In this document: in pieces, positions 16,300 through 24,809 of the stretch | Position numbering within the stretch: position 1 is the stretch's first letter | Layout of the letters: each line of letters opens with the position of its first letter | Assembly: GCA_934121925.1 (NCBI GenBank) | Contig: CAKOVK010000018.1 | Coordinates: 1-30,529, forward strand | DNA: 30,529 nt | DNA from: an uncultured Clostridia bacterium | GTDB lineage: Bacteria > Bacillota > Clostridia > TANB77 > CAG-508 | Reading direction: 5' to 3' | The notes under the pieces: model-generated | Databases searched by the model: none | The model's input: only the letters and a program-made list of their open reading frames with translations | What the model was told of the DNA's origin: nothing | Position numbers and translations under genes: made by a program

Positions 16300-17676
16300 A
16301 TGGACAATAAAAACATAACTGTAAACAAAATAATAGAAATATGTAATGGAAGACTACTGTCAGGTGATGAAAGTCTAGAAATAGAATCATATTCTAAAGA
16401 TACAAGGACATTAAAAAAAGGAGATATGTATTTAGGAATAAGAGGCGAAAAAATAAATGGAAATGACTATGTAGAACAAGCATTTGTCAATGGTGCGATA
16501 GGATGTATTATAGATGAAAATGTGGATACAGAAATATTAAATAGATATAAAGAAAAAGTAGTTATAAAAGTAGATGATACGATAAAAGCAATTCAAGAAT
16601 TAGCAAAATATAAAAGAAGTTTATACAATGTGCCAGTAATTGCAGTAACAGGAAGTGTGGGGAAAACTAGTACAAAGGATATTATAGCAAATGTATTGGA
16701 ACAAAAATTCAAAGTATTAAAAACAGAAGGAAATATGAACAATCATATAGGGTTGCCAATGACATTGCTTAAATTAAAAGACCATACAGCAGTTGTTGTA
16801 GAAATGGGAATGAATCATTTTGGGGAAATAAGCTTATTAACAAATATTGCAAAACCAACTGAATGTGTAATAACAAACATAGGAACATCTCATATTGGAA
16901 ATTTAGGATCTAGAGAAAATATATTAAAAGCAAAATTAGAAATACTAGAAGGACTAGATAAAAGCGGATTTGTATTAATAAACAATGATAATGATTTGCT
17001 ACATGAATGGGCAAAAGAAGAAAAGAAATATAAAATATATACATATGGACTAGAAAATAATAGTACATATATGGTGAAAAAAATTACTACATTAGAAAAT
17101 AGTAGCAATTTTGAAATAAATGGAATAAAAGGAAATGTACCAGTAGGAGGAATTCATTTTGTATATAATGCTATTTGTGCGTTCGCTATTGGAGACATAT
17201 TAAATGTAGAAAAAGAAAAAATAATAAAAGGAATTTCAGAGTTTAAATTAACAGCAAAGAGAATGGAAATAGAAACTATAAAAAATAATATAAAAGTGAT
17301 TAATGATAGCTATAATGCAAGCTATGATTCAATGAAAGCTGCACTAGAAGTTATGCAAAATACTGAAGCACCAAGAAAAATTGCAATTCTTGGAGATATG
17401 CTTGAATTAGGTGAATACTCAAAAGAATTACATGAAAAAGTTGGAGAACAAGTAGTAAAAAATAAAATTGATGTATTAATTACTATTGGGAAAAATGCAA
17501 AAAATATATCTAATAAAGCAAGAGAATTAGGAATGGATAAAATATATGCTTTTGACAATGTAAATGAAGCTATTTTAAATATAGAAAAAATAATAAAAAG
17601 CAAGGATTTAGTTTTATTAAAAGCTTCAAATTCTATGAATTTTAGTAAAATATTAGATGAATTGAAAAGAAGTTAA
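16300..17676 (+). CDS. murF: UDP-MurNAc-tripeptide D-alanyl-D-alanine ligase
   Basis: The 458-residue Mur ligase adds D-Ala-D-Ala to UDP-MurNAc-tripeptide in the cytoplasm. It has the N-terminal MurF domain (DTRTLKKGDMYLGIRGEKINGNDY), the ATP loop AVTGSVGKTSTKD, a central NHIGLP and EMGMNHFGEI, TNIGTSHI, and the C-terminal NDSYNASYDSM and GDMLELG. ATG 16300 follows AAGAAGGAA. It is followed closely by ddl, which makes its D-Ala-D-Ala substrate, so the two steps are likely co-expressed. Confidence 0.95.
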   Translation: MDNKNITVNKIIEICNGRLLSGDESLEIESYSKDTRTLKKGDMYLGIRGEKINGNDYVEQAFVNGAIGCIIDENVDTEILNRYKEKVVIKVDDTIKAIQELAKYKRSLYNVPVIAVTGSVGKTSTKDIIANVLEQKFKVLKTEGNMNNHIGLPMTLLKLKDHTAVVVEMGMNHFGEISLLTNIAKPTECVITNIGTSHIGNLGSRENILKAKLEILEGLDKSGFVLINNDNDLLHEWAKEEKKYKIYTYGLENNSTYMVKKITTLENSSNFEINGIKGNVPVGGIHFVYNAICAFAIGDILNVEKEKIIKGISEFKLTAKRMEIETIKNNIKVINDSYNASYDSMKAALEVMQNTEAPRKIAILGDMLELGEYSKELHEKVGEQVVKNKIDVLITIGKNAKNISNKARELGMDKIYAFDNVNEAILNIEKIIKSKDLVLLKASNSMNFSKILDELKRS

Positions 17677-17695
17677 TTTGGAAAGGAATGATACT

Positions 17696-18748
17696 ATGAG
17701 TAAAATAAAAGTAGGAGTTGTATTTGGGGGAATGTCAACAGAACATGATGTATCAATAGTTTCAGGAACATCTGTTGCAAAAAAGCTTAATGATAAAAAA
17801 TATGAAGTTTATCCAATATATATAGATAATAATGGCGGATGGCATAAATGTCTAGATATATCTAAGAAATACGAAGTAGGAGACAAAATAGAAAACATTG
17901 AAAAAATAGAAAATATAATTGAATATTTAAAAGAAATGGATGTTATTTTTCCTGTACTACATGGCTTGTATGGAGAAGATGGAACAATACAAGGTTTGTT
18001 TGAACTGTTAAAAAAACCATATGTTGGCTGTAAAGTTATGGGATCTTCAATTGCTATGGATAAAATATATGCAAAAATTATTTTTGACAAGGCTAAAATT
18101 AAACAAGCAAAGTATGAATATGTGAAAAAAGATAAAAACGAATATATTTACGTTGATAAAGACTTTAATGAAACTAAAAAAGATTTAAAAGAAATATGTA
18201 AAATAATAGAAAAAAATATAGAATATCCAATGTTTATAAAACCATCTAATTCTGGATCATCTGTTGGGATAAATAAAGCAGAAAATATAGAAGAGTTAGA
18301 AGAATATATAGAATATGCTTCAAGATTTGATAGGAAAATAGTAATAGAAGAAACACTAGTAGGAAGAGAAATAGAATGTTCTGTTTTAGGTAATGAAGAT
18401 GTAAAAGCTTCTTGTATAGGTGAAATTTTGCCAGCAGAAAATTTTTATACATTTGATGCAAAATATAAAAATTCAGAATCTAAACTTAATATTCCAGCAC
18501 AGATAAGTAAAGACCTTACAGATAGAGTTAGAGAAACTGCAATAAAAGCTTTTAAAGCAATTGATGGAAAAGGTTTTGCAAGAGTTGACTTCTTTGTTAA
18601 TGATAAGACAAATGAAATTTATATAAATGAAATAAATACTTTACCAGGCTTTACAGAGATTAGCATGTACCCCAAATTATGGGAGCAAGTTGGAGTAGAC
18701 TATTCTGAATTATTAGATAAATTAATAAACTTGGCATTAGAAAATTAG
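17696..18748 (+). CDS. ddl: D-alanine--D-alanine ligase
   Basis: ATP-grasp enzyme that joins two D-Ala for peptidoglycan. Motifs seen: VVFGGMSTEHDVSIVSG at the N-terminus, FPVLHGLYGEDGTIQG, MDKIYAK, FIKPSNSGSSVGI, VIEETLVGREIEC, and the C-terminal INEINTLPGFT. ATG 17696 (350 residues) has GGAAAGGA upstream; a TTG at 17678 would add six residues and overlap the ribosome binding site. The active-site loop carries YTFDAKYK, in which Y-x-x-x-x-K/KY is typical of ordinary D-Ala-D-Ala rather than D-Lac enzymes, though I rate that subcall lower. Confidence 0.94.
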   Translation: MSKIKVGVVFGGMSTEHDVSIVSGTSVAKKLNDKKYEVYPIYIDNNGGWHKCLDISKKYEVGDKIENIEKIENIIEYLKEMDVIFPVLHGLYGEDGTIQGLFELLKKPYVGCKVMGSSIAMDKIYAKIIFDKAKIKQAKYEYVKKDKNEYIYVDKDFNETKKDLKEICKIIEKNIEYPMFIKPSNSGSSVGINKAENIEELEEYIEYASRFDRKIVIEETLVGREIECSVLGNEDVKASCIGEILPAENFYTFDAKYKNSESKLNIPAQISKDLTDRVRETAIKAFKAIDGKGFARVDFFVNDKTNEIYINEINTLPGFTEISMYPKLWEQVGVDYSELLDKLINLALEN

Positions 18749-18763
18749 TAAGAGGAGTATAAA

Positions 18764-19324
18764 ATGGAATTAAAAGAAATACAAGAATATGTAAAAGAAC
18801 AATTGTCAGAAAAAAGATATAATCACAGTGTAGGAGTAATGGAAAGATCAGAGGAACTTGCAAAAATGTATGGAGCAGATGTAGAAACAGCAAAAAAAAT
18901 AGGTATAGCTCATGACGTTGCAAAGGAAATAAGTGAAGAAGACAAATTAAAATATGTAAAGGATAATAATATAAAAATAGACGAAGTAGAAAGAAAAAAT
19001 ACTACACTTCTTCATGCTAAAATAGGAAAAGATATTGCAATAAAAAAATTTGGATTTTCTGAAAGCATGGGACAAGCAATAGCAAATCATACAACAGGAA
19101 ATAAAGATATGGATATATACTCTAAAATATTGTTTATTGCAGATAGAACGAGCAAAGAAAGAAATTTTGATGATATAGAATATATAATAAATTTAGCAAA
19201 AAAAGATATTAACGAAGCGGTATTATATATATTAGATAAAAAAATAGAATTACAAGTAAAAAAAAGAGCATTAATCCACTTAAATGGAATCATAGCAAGG
19301 AATTATTTGCTGGGGAAAATATAA
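18764..19324 (+). CDS. yqeK: YqeK-family HD-domain hydrolase
   Basis: The 186-residue product has the HD metal site: RYNHSVGV (first His), GIAHDVAKE (HD pair), and LLHAKIG and NHTTG further on, then a DRTS motif. YqeK proteins of Firmicutes are HD-domain phosphohydrolases; characterised members split diadenosine tetraphosphate symmetrically to ADP. The gene often neighbours nadD, which is absent here; it follows ddl by 15 bases with AAGAGGAG and probably shares its transcript. Confidence 0.88.
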   Translation: MELKEIQEYVKEQLSEKRYNHSVGVMERSEELAKMYGADVETAKKIGIAHDVAKEISEEDKLKYVKDNNIKIDEVERKNTTLLHAKIGKDIAIKKFGFSESMGQAIANHTTGNKDMDIYSKILFIADRTSKERNFDDIEYIINLAKKDINEAVLYILDKKIELQVKKRALIHLNGIIARNYLLGKI

Positions 19325-19340
19325 TATGGGATTTGAAGAG

Positions 19341-19426
19341 CGAAGTGTGAGGTGAGAAGTGTGAATTTAGAGTAAAATCTACGAAGCATAACTCTAAAAT
19401 CACACCTCCAACATCCAACTTCTCAC
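19341..19426. repeat. REP/MITE-like imperfect inverted repeat
   Basis: Outer arms GTGAGAAGT (19352-19360) and ACTTCTCAC (19418-19426) are perfect reverse complements; inner arms 19360-19373 and 19391-19404 pair over 14 bases with one mismatch. The purine/pyrimidine-biased GTGAGGTGAGAAGTGTGA composition is unlike the surrounding AT-rich DNA. It sits between yqeK and the YhaO-like gene and could be a dispersed palindromic element and/or a transcript-ending hairpin. Confidence 0.55.
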
Positions 19427-19433
19427 AGCTAAA

Positions 19434-19461
19434 TTTACAATTTATAAAGAAAATATATAAT
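19434..19461 (+). promoter_or_regulatory. Sigma-A promoter of the YhaO-like gene
   Basis: TTTACA (19434-19439) and TATAAT (19456-19461) are spaced by 16 bases, 21 bases upstream of ATG 19483 and directly after the inverted repeat. The ribosome binding site GGAGG is at 19471-19475. Confidence 0.55.
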
Positions 19462-19482
19462 GAGAAAGAAGGAGGAATACTA

Positions 19483-20838
19483 ATGAGATTTATACATATG
19501 GCTGATATACACTTTGATAGTCCATTTACAGTTTTGGCTTCAAGGAATAATTTAGCCAATATTAGAAGATTAGAGCAAAGAGAAGCATTTAAAAAAGCAA
19601 TTGAATATATAAAAGTAGAAAAAATCCCCTTTTTATTTATATCAGGGGATTTATATGAGCAAGAATATATTAGAGAAAGCACAATAGAATATATAAATAA
19701 TGTATTTAAAACAATACCAGAAACAAGAATTTTTATCTCTCCTGGAAACCACGATCCATTTTTAAGCAATTCTTTTTATAATACATTTAATTGGAATAAA
19801 AACGTAACTATATTTAATTCAGAAATTAAAATTATAGAAACAGAAGAGGCGGATATATATGGATTTGGATTTACAGATTTTTATTGTGAAAATTCAAGAA
19901 TTGAAGAAATAAAATTAAAAAATAAAAATAAAATTAATATATTAATTACTCATGGTGCATTAGATGCTAGTAAAACCTTAGATATGCAATATAATCCATT
20001 AAATAGTAATAAATTAAAAGAAATAGGTTTTGACTATATTGCATTAGGACATATACACAAAGCAAATTACGAAAATAATAGAAATAATTTTATATATCCA
20101 GGTTCTCTAATTTCTTTTGGATTTGATGAATTAGGTGAGCACGGATTTTTGGATATAAAAATAAATAAAAATAATTCAGAAATAAAAAATAAAATAGAAG
20201 AAAATAAAATAAATAATTCAGAAATAAAAAATAAAATAGAAGAAAATAAAATAAATAATTTAGAAATAAAAAATAAAATAGAAGAAAATAAAATAAATAA
20301 TTTAGAAATAAAAAATAAAATAGAAGAAAATAAAATAAATAATTTAGAAATAAAAAATGAAATAGAAGAAAATAAAATAAATAATTTAGAAATAAAAAGT
20401 AAAATAGAAAAAAATAAAATAAATAATTTGGAAGAAAAAAATTATGAAAAAGATAAAATAGAAATAAAATTTTTAAGAGCAGACGAAAGAAAATTTGAAG
20501 AAGAAAGCATAGACATTTCTTCTATAAAATCTGAAGAAGAATTGATAGAAAAATTGGATGAAATGAATTTGGAAGAAGAAAACTTTTATAAGATAATACT
20601 AAAAGGGACAAAAAAAATAGAATTGAACGAAACAAGAATATGTAAACTAATACAAAAAGATATGATCTTAAAAGTGAGGGATAAAACAGAAACAGAATAC
20701 AATATTGACAATTTGGCTATGCAAAAAAATCTAAAAGGTATGTTTGTGAAGAACCTACTTGAAAAACTAAAATCTGATCCACAGGAAGAAGATAGTATAA
20801 AGAAAGCTATGGAAATAGGACTTAAATTATTTGAGTAA
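19483..20838 (+). CDS. YhaO/SbcD-like DNA repair metallophosphoesterase with internal tandem repeat
   Basis: The N-terminal calcineurin-like phosphoesterase domain (residues about 1-225) shows all blocks: MADIHFDSPF, FISGDLYEQ, SPGNHDPF, LITHGALD and ALGHIHKA. Next comes a 14-residue unit repeated six times (residues about 230-313), very rich in Asn, Lys, Ile and Glu, likely helical. The C-terminal part (about 325-451) resembles the YhaO/SbcD capping region. The gene is 451 residues against roughly 400 for Bacillus YhaO; the repeat accounts for the excess. Together with the ATPase encoded at 21571-23454 it probably forms an SbcCD/Mre11-Rad50-like nuclease. Confidence 0.85.
   Translation: MRFIHMADIHFDSPFTVLASRNNLANIRRLEQREAFKKAIEYIKVEKIPFLFISGDLYEQEYIRESTIEYINNVFKTIPETRIFISPGNHDPFLSNSFYNTFNWNKNVTIFNSEIKIIETEEADIYGFGFTDFYCENSRIEEIKLKNKNKINILITHGALDASKTLDMQYNPLNSNKLKEIGFDYIALGHIHKANYENNRNNFIYPGSLISFGFDELGEHGFLDIKINKNNSEIKNKIEENKINNSEIKNKIEENKINNLEIKNKIEENKINNLEIKNKIEENKINNLEIKNEIEENKINNLEIKSKIEKNKINNLEEKNYEKDKIEIKFLRADERKFEEESIDISSIKSEEELIEKLDEMNLEEENFYKIILKGTKKIELNETRICKLIQKDMILKVRDKTETEYNIDNLAMQKNLKGMFVKNLLEKLKSDPQEEDSIKKAMEIGLKLFE
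20170..20421 (+). repeat. Six tandem copies of a 42-bp unit inside the YhaO-like gene
   Basis: Units start at 20170, 20212, 20254, 20296, 20338 and 20380, each encoding NN(S/L)EIKNKIEENKI with few substitutions; a degenerate seventh begins at 20422. Copies one and two carry Ser, later ones Leu; the last two show K-to-E, N-to-S and E-to-K drift. The unit length is a multiple of three, so copy-number change keeps the frame. It lies between the catalytic and C-terminal regions. Confidence 0.95.
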
Positions 20839-21570
20839 AACTTAACTTCAAAGTAAAAAAATGAGTAAGAAATTAGGCTGAAATTGGCTGTGGATAACCT
20901 AAGAAAAGCATGGGAAATACAGCTGTAAAACGATAATATTAGTAGAGTGAATAGAAAGAAGCAAAGAGTGCAAAAATGCCAAAAAACACACATAATATTA
21001 TGTGAACAATCGAAGGCATCCAAGAAAGGCATGCTGAGAAACAAGTAAATTTTTAATTGATAATTAAAAGAAAATTTAGAAAGTATGATATAAAAAACAA
21101 GTAAAAAAATATAGAAAGATTAACTAAAAAAAATGACAAGAATTATGTAAAAAATAAAAAGGACGGAATTTATGTAAATAAAACAAAAGGCAAAAAAAGG
21201 AAATGAAAAAACAAGTAAGTAGAAAATTTGCAAACCAAAAAACGCAACAAAAAATTGACAAATTGTAAAACGATATTTTAGAAAAATTAAAAAAATGAAT
21301 AGAAAACCCAAAATGAAAAATTGACTAAAAAACAAAAAAATAAAAAATGAAATTATAATATATAAAAGCTAATCAAAAAAATTGTGTAGGTGAAATATAT
21401 AAAACAAAAAATAATTTTTAAAAAAATAAAATTAAAAATAAATATTTTAAAAAATAAAAAAATAAATAAAGAATTAATAATAAAATAATTTAAAAATAAA
21501 TATTAAAATAAATAATAAAAATTAATTAAAAAAATAATAACATACTAAAAATAAAAAATGAGGTGATTTT
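20839..21570. other. 732-bp AT-rich stretch without a recognisable gene
   Basis: Both strands are full of stops and I see no protein motif. The last 250 bases are almost entirely A and T. Visible structure: a perfect 16-bp palindrome CACATAATATTATGTG at 20989-21004; AAACAAGTAA three times (21039-21048, 21095-21104, 21209-21218); two related pieces TGTAAAACGATA near 20926 and 21264. It separates the YhaO-like and YhaN-like genes, which are usually adjacent. It could be a decayed gene or insertion, a long leader, or an RNA gene; nothing seen decides this. Confidence 0.5.
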
Positions 21571-23454
21571 TTGAAAATAGATTTTTTAAAAATAAATGGA
21601 TTTGGAAAAATAAAAAATAAAGAAATTAATTTAGAAAAAAGTATTAATTTAATTTATGGAAAAAATGAATCTGGTAAAAGTACTTTATTAAAATTTATAG
21701 ATGGAATGCTTTATGGTATTTCAAAAAATAAAAATGGAAAAGACATATCTGATTATGATAAATATAAACCTTGGAACACAGAGGAATTTTCAGGGAAAAT
21801 AAATTATACTTTAGATAATGGAAATAAATATGAAGTTTTTAGAGAATTTTCTAAAAAAAATCCTAAAATATATAATAGTAATTTAGAAGAAATATCTAAG
21901 CAATATAATATTGATAAAAATAAAGGAAATCAATTTTTTTATGATCAAACAAAAATAGATGAAACATTATTTTTAAGTACAAATATTGTAGAACAAAACG
22001 AAAGCGTTTTAGATAGCAATAGTCAAAATCTATTAACTCAAAAAATAGCAAATATATTATCATCAGGAGAAGATAATGTATCATATAAAAAAGCAATGGA
22101 AAAATTATCCAAAAAATTAATTGAAGAAGTTGGAACAGAAAGAACTGTTGGAAGGCCTATAAATGAAGTTACGGAGAAAATAAAAGAAATAAAGTTAAAA
22201 AAAGAAGAATTAAATAATTGTTCTAATATTAATGAAGAAATAAAAGAAAATAAAAAATATATTTTAGAGGAAATAGAAAATATAGAAAATGAAATCAATT
22301 TAAATAAAGATATAAAAATATCAAGAGAAAATGAAGAAAAAGAAAAAGAAAAAATAAAAATTAAAGAAAAAATCAATTTAGATTATGAAGAAAAAATAAA
22401 TAATTTAAAAAACAAATTAAATAATAAAAAAGAATCAAAAACTAACAATAAATTAAATAAAATAAATTTGATTATAATTTTAATATTAATTTTATTAAAT
22501 ATTTTAATTAATTTTATTAATATCTCAAAAATAATAGAAAAAATTATTATATATACTACAGTTATTTATTTGATTTTAAATTTAGGAAAATATTTAAAAA
22601 ATAAATATAATAAAAATAAAATTCAAAGAAAAGAAAACATAGAAAAAATAAAAAATGAAAAAGAAATAGAAATTTTAGAAGAAAATAAAAAAAATAATAT
22701 AGATGAAATAAATAAGATAGAAAAAAAAATTAGAGATGAAAATAATAAACAACAGGAAAGGATAATTAATAAATATAAAAACCAATTTAATAAAGAAAAA
22801 ATACAAAAATTATTTTATTTAAACTTAAATAATATGGAAAATCAAATAGAATTATTAAATAGAGAATATAATAATAAGAAAATAGAATTAAATACAATTA
22901 ATATTAAAGAAAGTGAAAACAACATTAAAATACAAAATAAACTTGAATGTGAAGAACAACTAGAATATTATCAAGAGCAGAAAAAGGAAATAGAAAAATT
23001 AGAAAAAAGCATAAAACTAGCAAAAGACGCATTAGAACAAGCATATTCAGAAATGAAAAATGAAGTTACACCTAAATTTACAAAAGATTTATCTAATTTG
23101 ATAGAAAAAATTTCCAACGATAAATATAAAAATGCAAAGTTTGATAGTGAATATGGTCTTAGAGTAGAAATGGAAAATGGAGAATATATAGACTGCAATA
23201 GGCTAAGTATAGGAACAATAGATCAGCTATATTTATCTCTTAGGTTATCTGCAATGAATGAAATAACAGAAGAAACAATGCCAATAATTTTAGATGAAGC
23301 CTTTGCTTATTATGATAGTGAAAGATTAGAAAATATTCTAAAATATATTTATGATAATTATAAAAATAATCAAATCCTAATTTTTACATGCACAAACAGA
23401 GAAAAACAAATTTTAGATAAATTAAATATGGAATATAATTTAATTAATTTATAA
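21571..23454 (+). CDS. YhaN-like SMC/Rad50-type AAA ATPase
   Basis: A TTG start at 21571 follows GAGGTGA. The 627-residue protein has a Walker A, YGKNESGKSTLL (residues about 30-41), a coiled-coil arm rich in Lys, Glu, Asn and Ile, and near the C-terminus an ABC signature LSIGTIDQLYLSLRLS and Walker B PIILDEAFAYYD. A membrane-like hydrophobic hairpin interrupts the coil at about residues 305-345, a known feature of YhaN-type relatives. Such proteins pair with YhaO/SbcD nucleases in DNA end processing. It is shorter than Bacillus YhaN (over 900 residues) because the coil is short. Composition is even more AT-rich than its neighbours. Confidence 0.8.
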   Translation: MKIDFLKINGFGKIKNKEINLEKSINLIYGKNESGKSTLLKFIDGMLYGISKNKNGKDISDYDKYKPWNTEEFSGKINYTLDNGNKYEVFREFSKKNPKIYNSNLEEISKQYNIDKNKGNQFFYDQTKIDETLFLSTNIVEQNESVLDSNSQNLLTQKIANILSSGEDNVSYKKAMEKLSKKLIEEVGTERTVGRPINEVTEKIKEIKLKKEELNNCSNINEEIKENKKYILEEIENIENEINLNKDIKISRENEEKEKEKIKIKEKINLDYEEKINNLKNKLNNKKESKTNNKLNKINLIIILILILLNILINFINISKIIEKIIIYTTVIYLILNLGKYLKNKYNKNKIQRKENIEKIKNEKEIEILEENKKNNIDEINKIEKKIRDENNKQQERIINKYKNQFNKEKIQKLFYLNLNNMENQIELLNREYNNKKIELNTINIKESENNIKIQNKLECEEQLEYYQEQKKEIEKLEKSIKLAKDALEQAYSEMKNEVTPKFTKDLSNLIEKISNDKYKNAKFDSEYGLRVEMENGEYIDCNRLSIGTIDQLYLSLRLSAMNEITEETMPIILDEAFAYYDSERLENILKYIYDNYKNNQILIFTCTNREKQILDKLNMEYNLINL

Positions 23455-23478
23455 ATAGTAATTTATACACTATTAAAG

Positions 23479-23507
23479 TTGAAAAAACTTTAATAGTTGT
23501 GTATAAT
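23479..23507 (+). promoter_or_regulatory. Sigma-A promoter of prfA, with embedded hairpin
   Basis: TTGAAA (23479-23484) and TATAAT (23502-23507) are separated by exactly 17 bases. An 11-bp perfect inverted repeat (23470-23480 with 23486-23496, loop GAAAA) overlaps the -35 and spacer; it could end transcripts from the YhaN-like gene, though no T-run follows, or bind a regulator. Confidence 0.7.
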
Positions 23508-23540
23508 AATATAGTTAGATTAAATAAAGAGGAGATATGT

Positions 23541-24599
23541 ATGTTTCAAAAATTAGAAGACGTAGAGAAGAGATATGAGGAACTTAATAAAAAAATAAGT
23601 GATCCAGAAGTTATTGCAAGACAAAGTGAATGGCAAAAATACATGAAAGAACATGCTTTAATTTCAGATGTTGCAGAGAAATATAAAGAATATAAAAAAG
23701 TAAAAGCAGATATGGAAGAAGCAAAGGAAATGATGAATGATAAAGAGCTAAAAGAACTTGCAGAAATGGAATATCAAGAAGCAAAAGAAAAACTTCCAAA
23801 AATAGAAGAAGAATTGAAGTTTTTACTAATACCTAAAGACCCAGATGATGATAAAAATATAATATGTGAAATAAGAGCTGGAGCAGGAGGAGAAGAGGCA
23901 GCATTATTCGCTGGAACTTTATTTAGAATGTATTCAATGTATGCAGAAACAAAACATTGGAAAATAGATGTCCTTAATGAAAACGAAACAGGTCTTGGAG
24001 GATATAAAGAAGTAACATTTATGGTTACAGGAAAAGGTGCATATAGTAGATTAAAATTTGAAAGTGGAGTGCATAGAGTTCAAAGGGTTCCAGATACAGA
24101 AAGTAGTGGAAGAATTCATACATCAACAGCTACAGTTGCAGTATTACCTGTTGTTGAAGATGTAGAAATAGAAATAAACCCAGCAGATGTAAAAATGGAA
24201 GTGTTTAGAGCATCAGGTGCTGGAGGACAACATGTTAACAAAACATCTTCAGCAGTAAGATTGATACACGAACCTACAGGAATAGTAGCAGAATGTCAAA
24301 CAGAAAGATCTCAAACTCAAAATAGAGAGTATGCAATGAGGCTATTAAAATCTAGAATATATGATCAAGAGAAAGCAAAACAAGATGCTGAGCTTGCAAA
24401 CGAAAGAAAATCACAAGTAGGAAGTGGAGATAGAAGCGAAAAAATTAGAACATATAATTATCCTCAAGGTAGAATTACAGACCATAGAATAGGAATGAGT
24501 ATATATCAAATGGAAAATTTCCTAAATGGAGACTTAGATGAAATGATAAACAACTTAATTGCAGCAGATAGAGCAGAAAAATTAAAAGGAGATTCTTAA
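23541..24599 (+). CDS. prfA: Peptide chain release factor 1
   Basis: Start ATG 23541 follows AGAGGAGAT; an upstream ATG at 23499 lies within the promoter -10 region and is not used. The 352-residue protein carries the RF1 decoding block RVPDTESSGRIHTSTATVAV (P-x-T form) and the catalytic GAGGQHVNKTSSAVRL. It releases peptides at UAA and UAG. RF1 normally has no programmed frameshift, and none is needed here. Its own promoter lies upstream and a terminator downstream, so it is probably monocistronic. Confidence 0.95.
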   Translation: MFQKLEDVEKRYEELNKKISDPEVIARQSEWQKYMKEHALISDVAEKYKEYKKVKADMEEAKEMMNDKELKELAEMEYQEAKEKLPKIEEELKFLLIPKDPDDDKNIICEIRAGAGGEEAALFAGTLFRMYSMYAETKHWKIDVLNENETGLGGYKEVTFMVTGKGAYSRLKFESGVHRVQRVPDTESSGRIHTSTATVAVLPVVEDVEIEINPADVKMEVFRASGAGGQHVNKTSSAVRLIHEPTGIVAECQTERSQTQNREYAMRLLKSRIYDQEKAKQDAELANERKSQVGSGDRSEKIRTYNYPQGRITDHRIGMSIYQMENFLNGDLDEMINNLIAADRAEKLKGDS

Positions 24600-24656
24600 A
24601 ACAAGAGTAAGTAATACTGAGAAAAATAAACTTTATTAAAATTTCTTGCAAAAAAA

Positions 24657-24693
24657 GTAGCCCTAATGTAAAAAGGATTAGGACTATTTTTTT
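24657..24693 (+). terminator. Rho-independent terminator after prfA
   Basis: TAGCCCTAAT (24658-24667) pairs with ATTAGGACTA (24677-24686) with one mismatch and a 9-base loop, followed by seven Ts. Confidence 0.8.
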
Positions 24694-24738
24694 ATTACAA
24701 CAAGATTACGAAAATATGACAAAAATGTAACATTAGTA

Positions 24739-24767
24739 TTGACTTTTTTTGCAAAATATAATATTCT
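24739..24767 (+). promoter_or_regulatory. Promoter of ftsA
   Basis: TTGACT (24739-24744) and TATTCT (24762-24767) are spaced by 17 bases; the -35 is near consensus, the -10 matches four of six. It lies between the prfA terminator and the ftsA ribosome binding site. Confidence 0.5.
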
Positions 24768-24809
24768 AATACCAACGAAAAATTTACTAATTAAATGGAG
24801 GAATTTGTC

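Noticed and set aside
20170..20421. CRISPR-like or other non-coding repeat array
   Set aside because: Units are directly contiguous without spacers, are 42 bp, and stay in frame inside an intact coding sequence.
21162..21165. CGGA in the 20839-21570 gap as a recoding site of a hidden gene
   Set aside because: Neither frame around it stays open for more than about 20 codons and no protein motif appears on either side.
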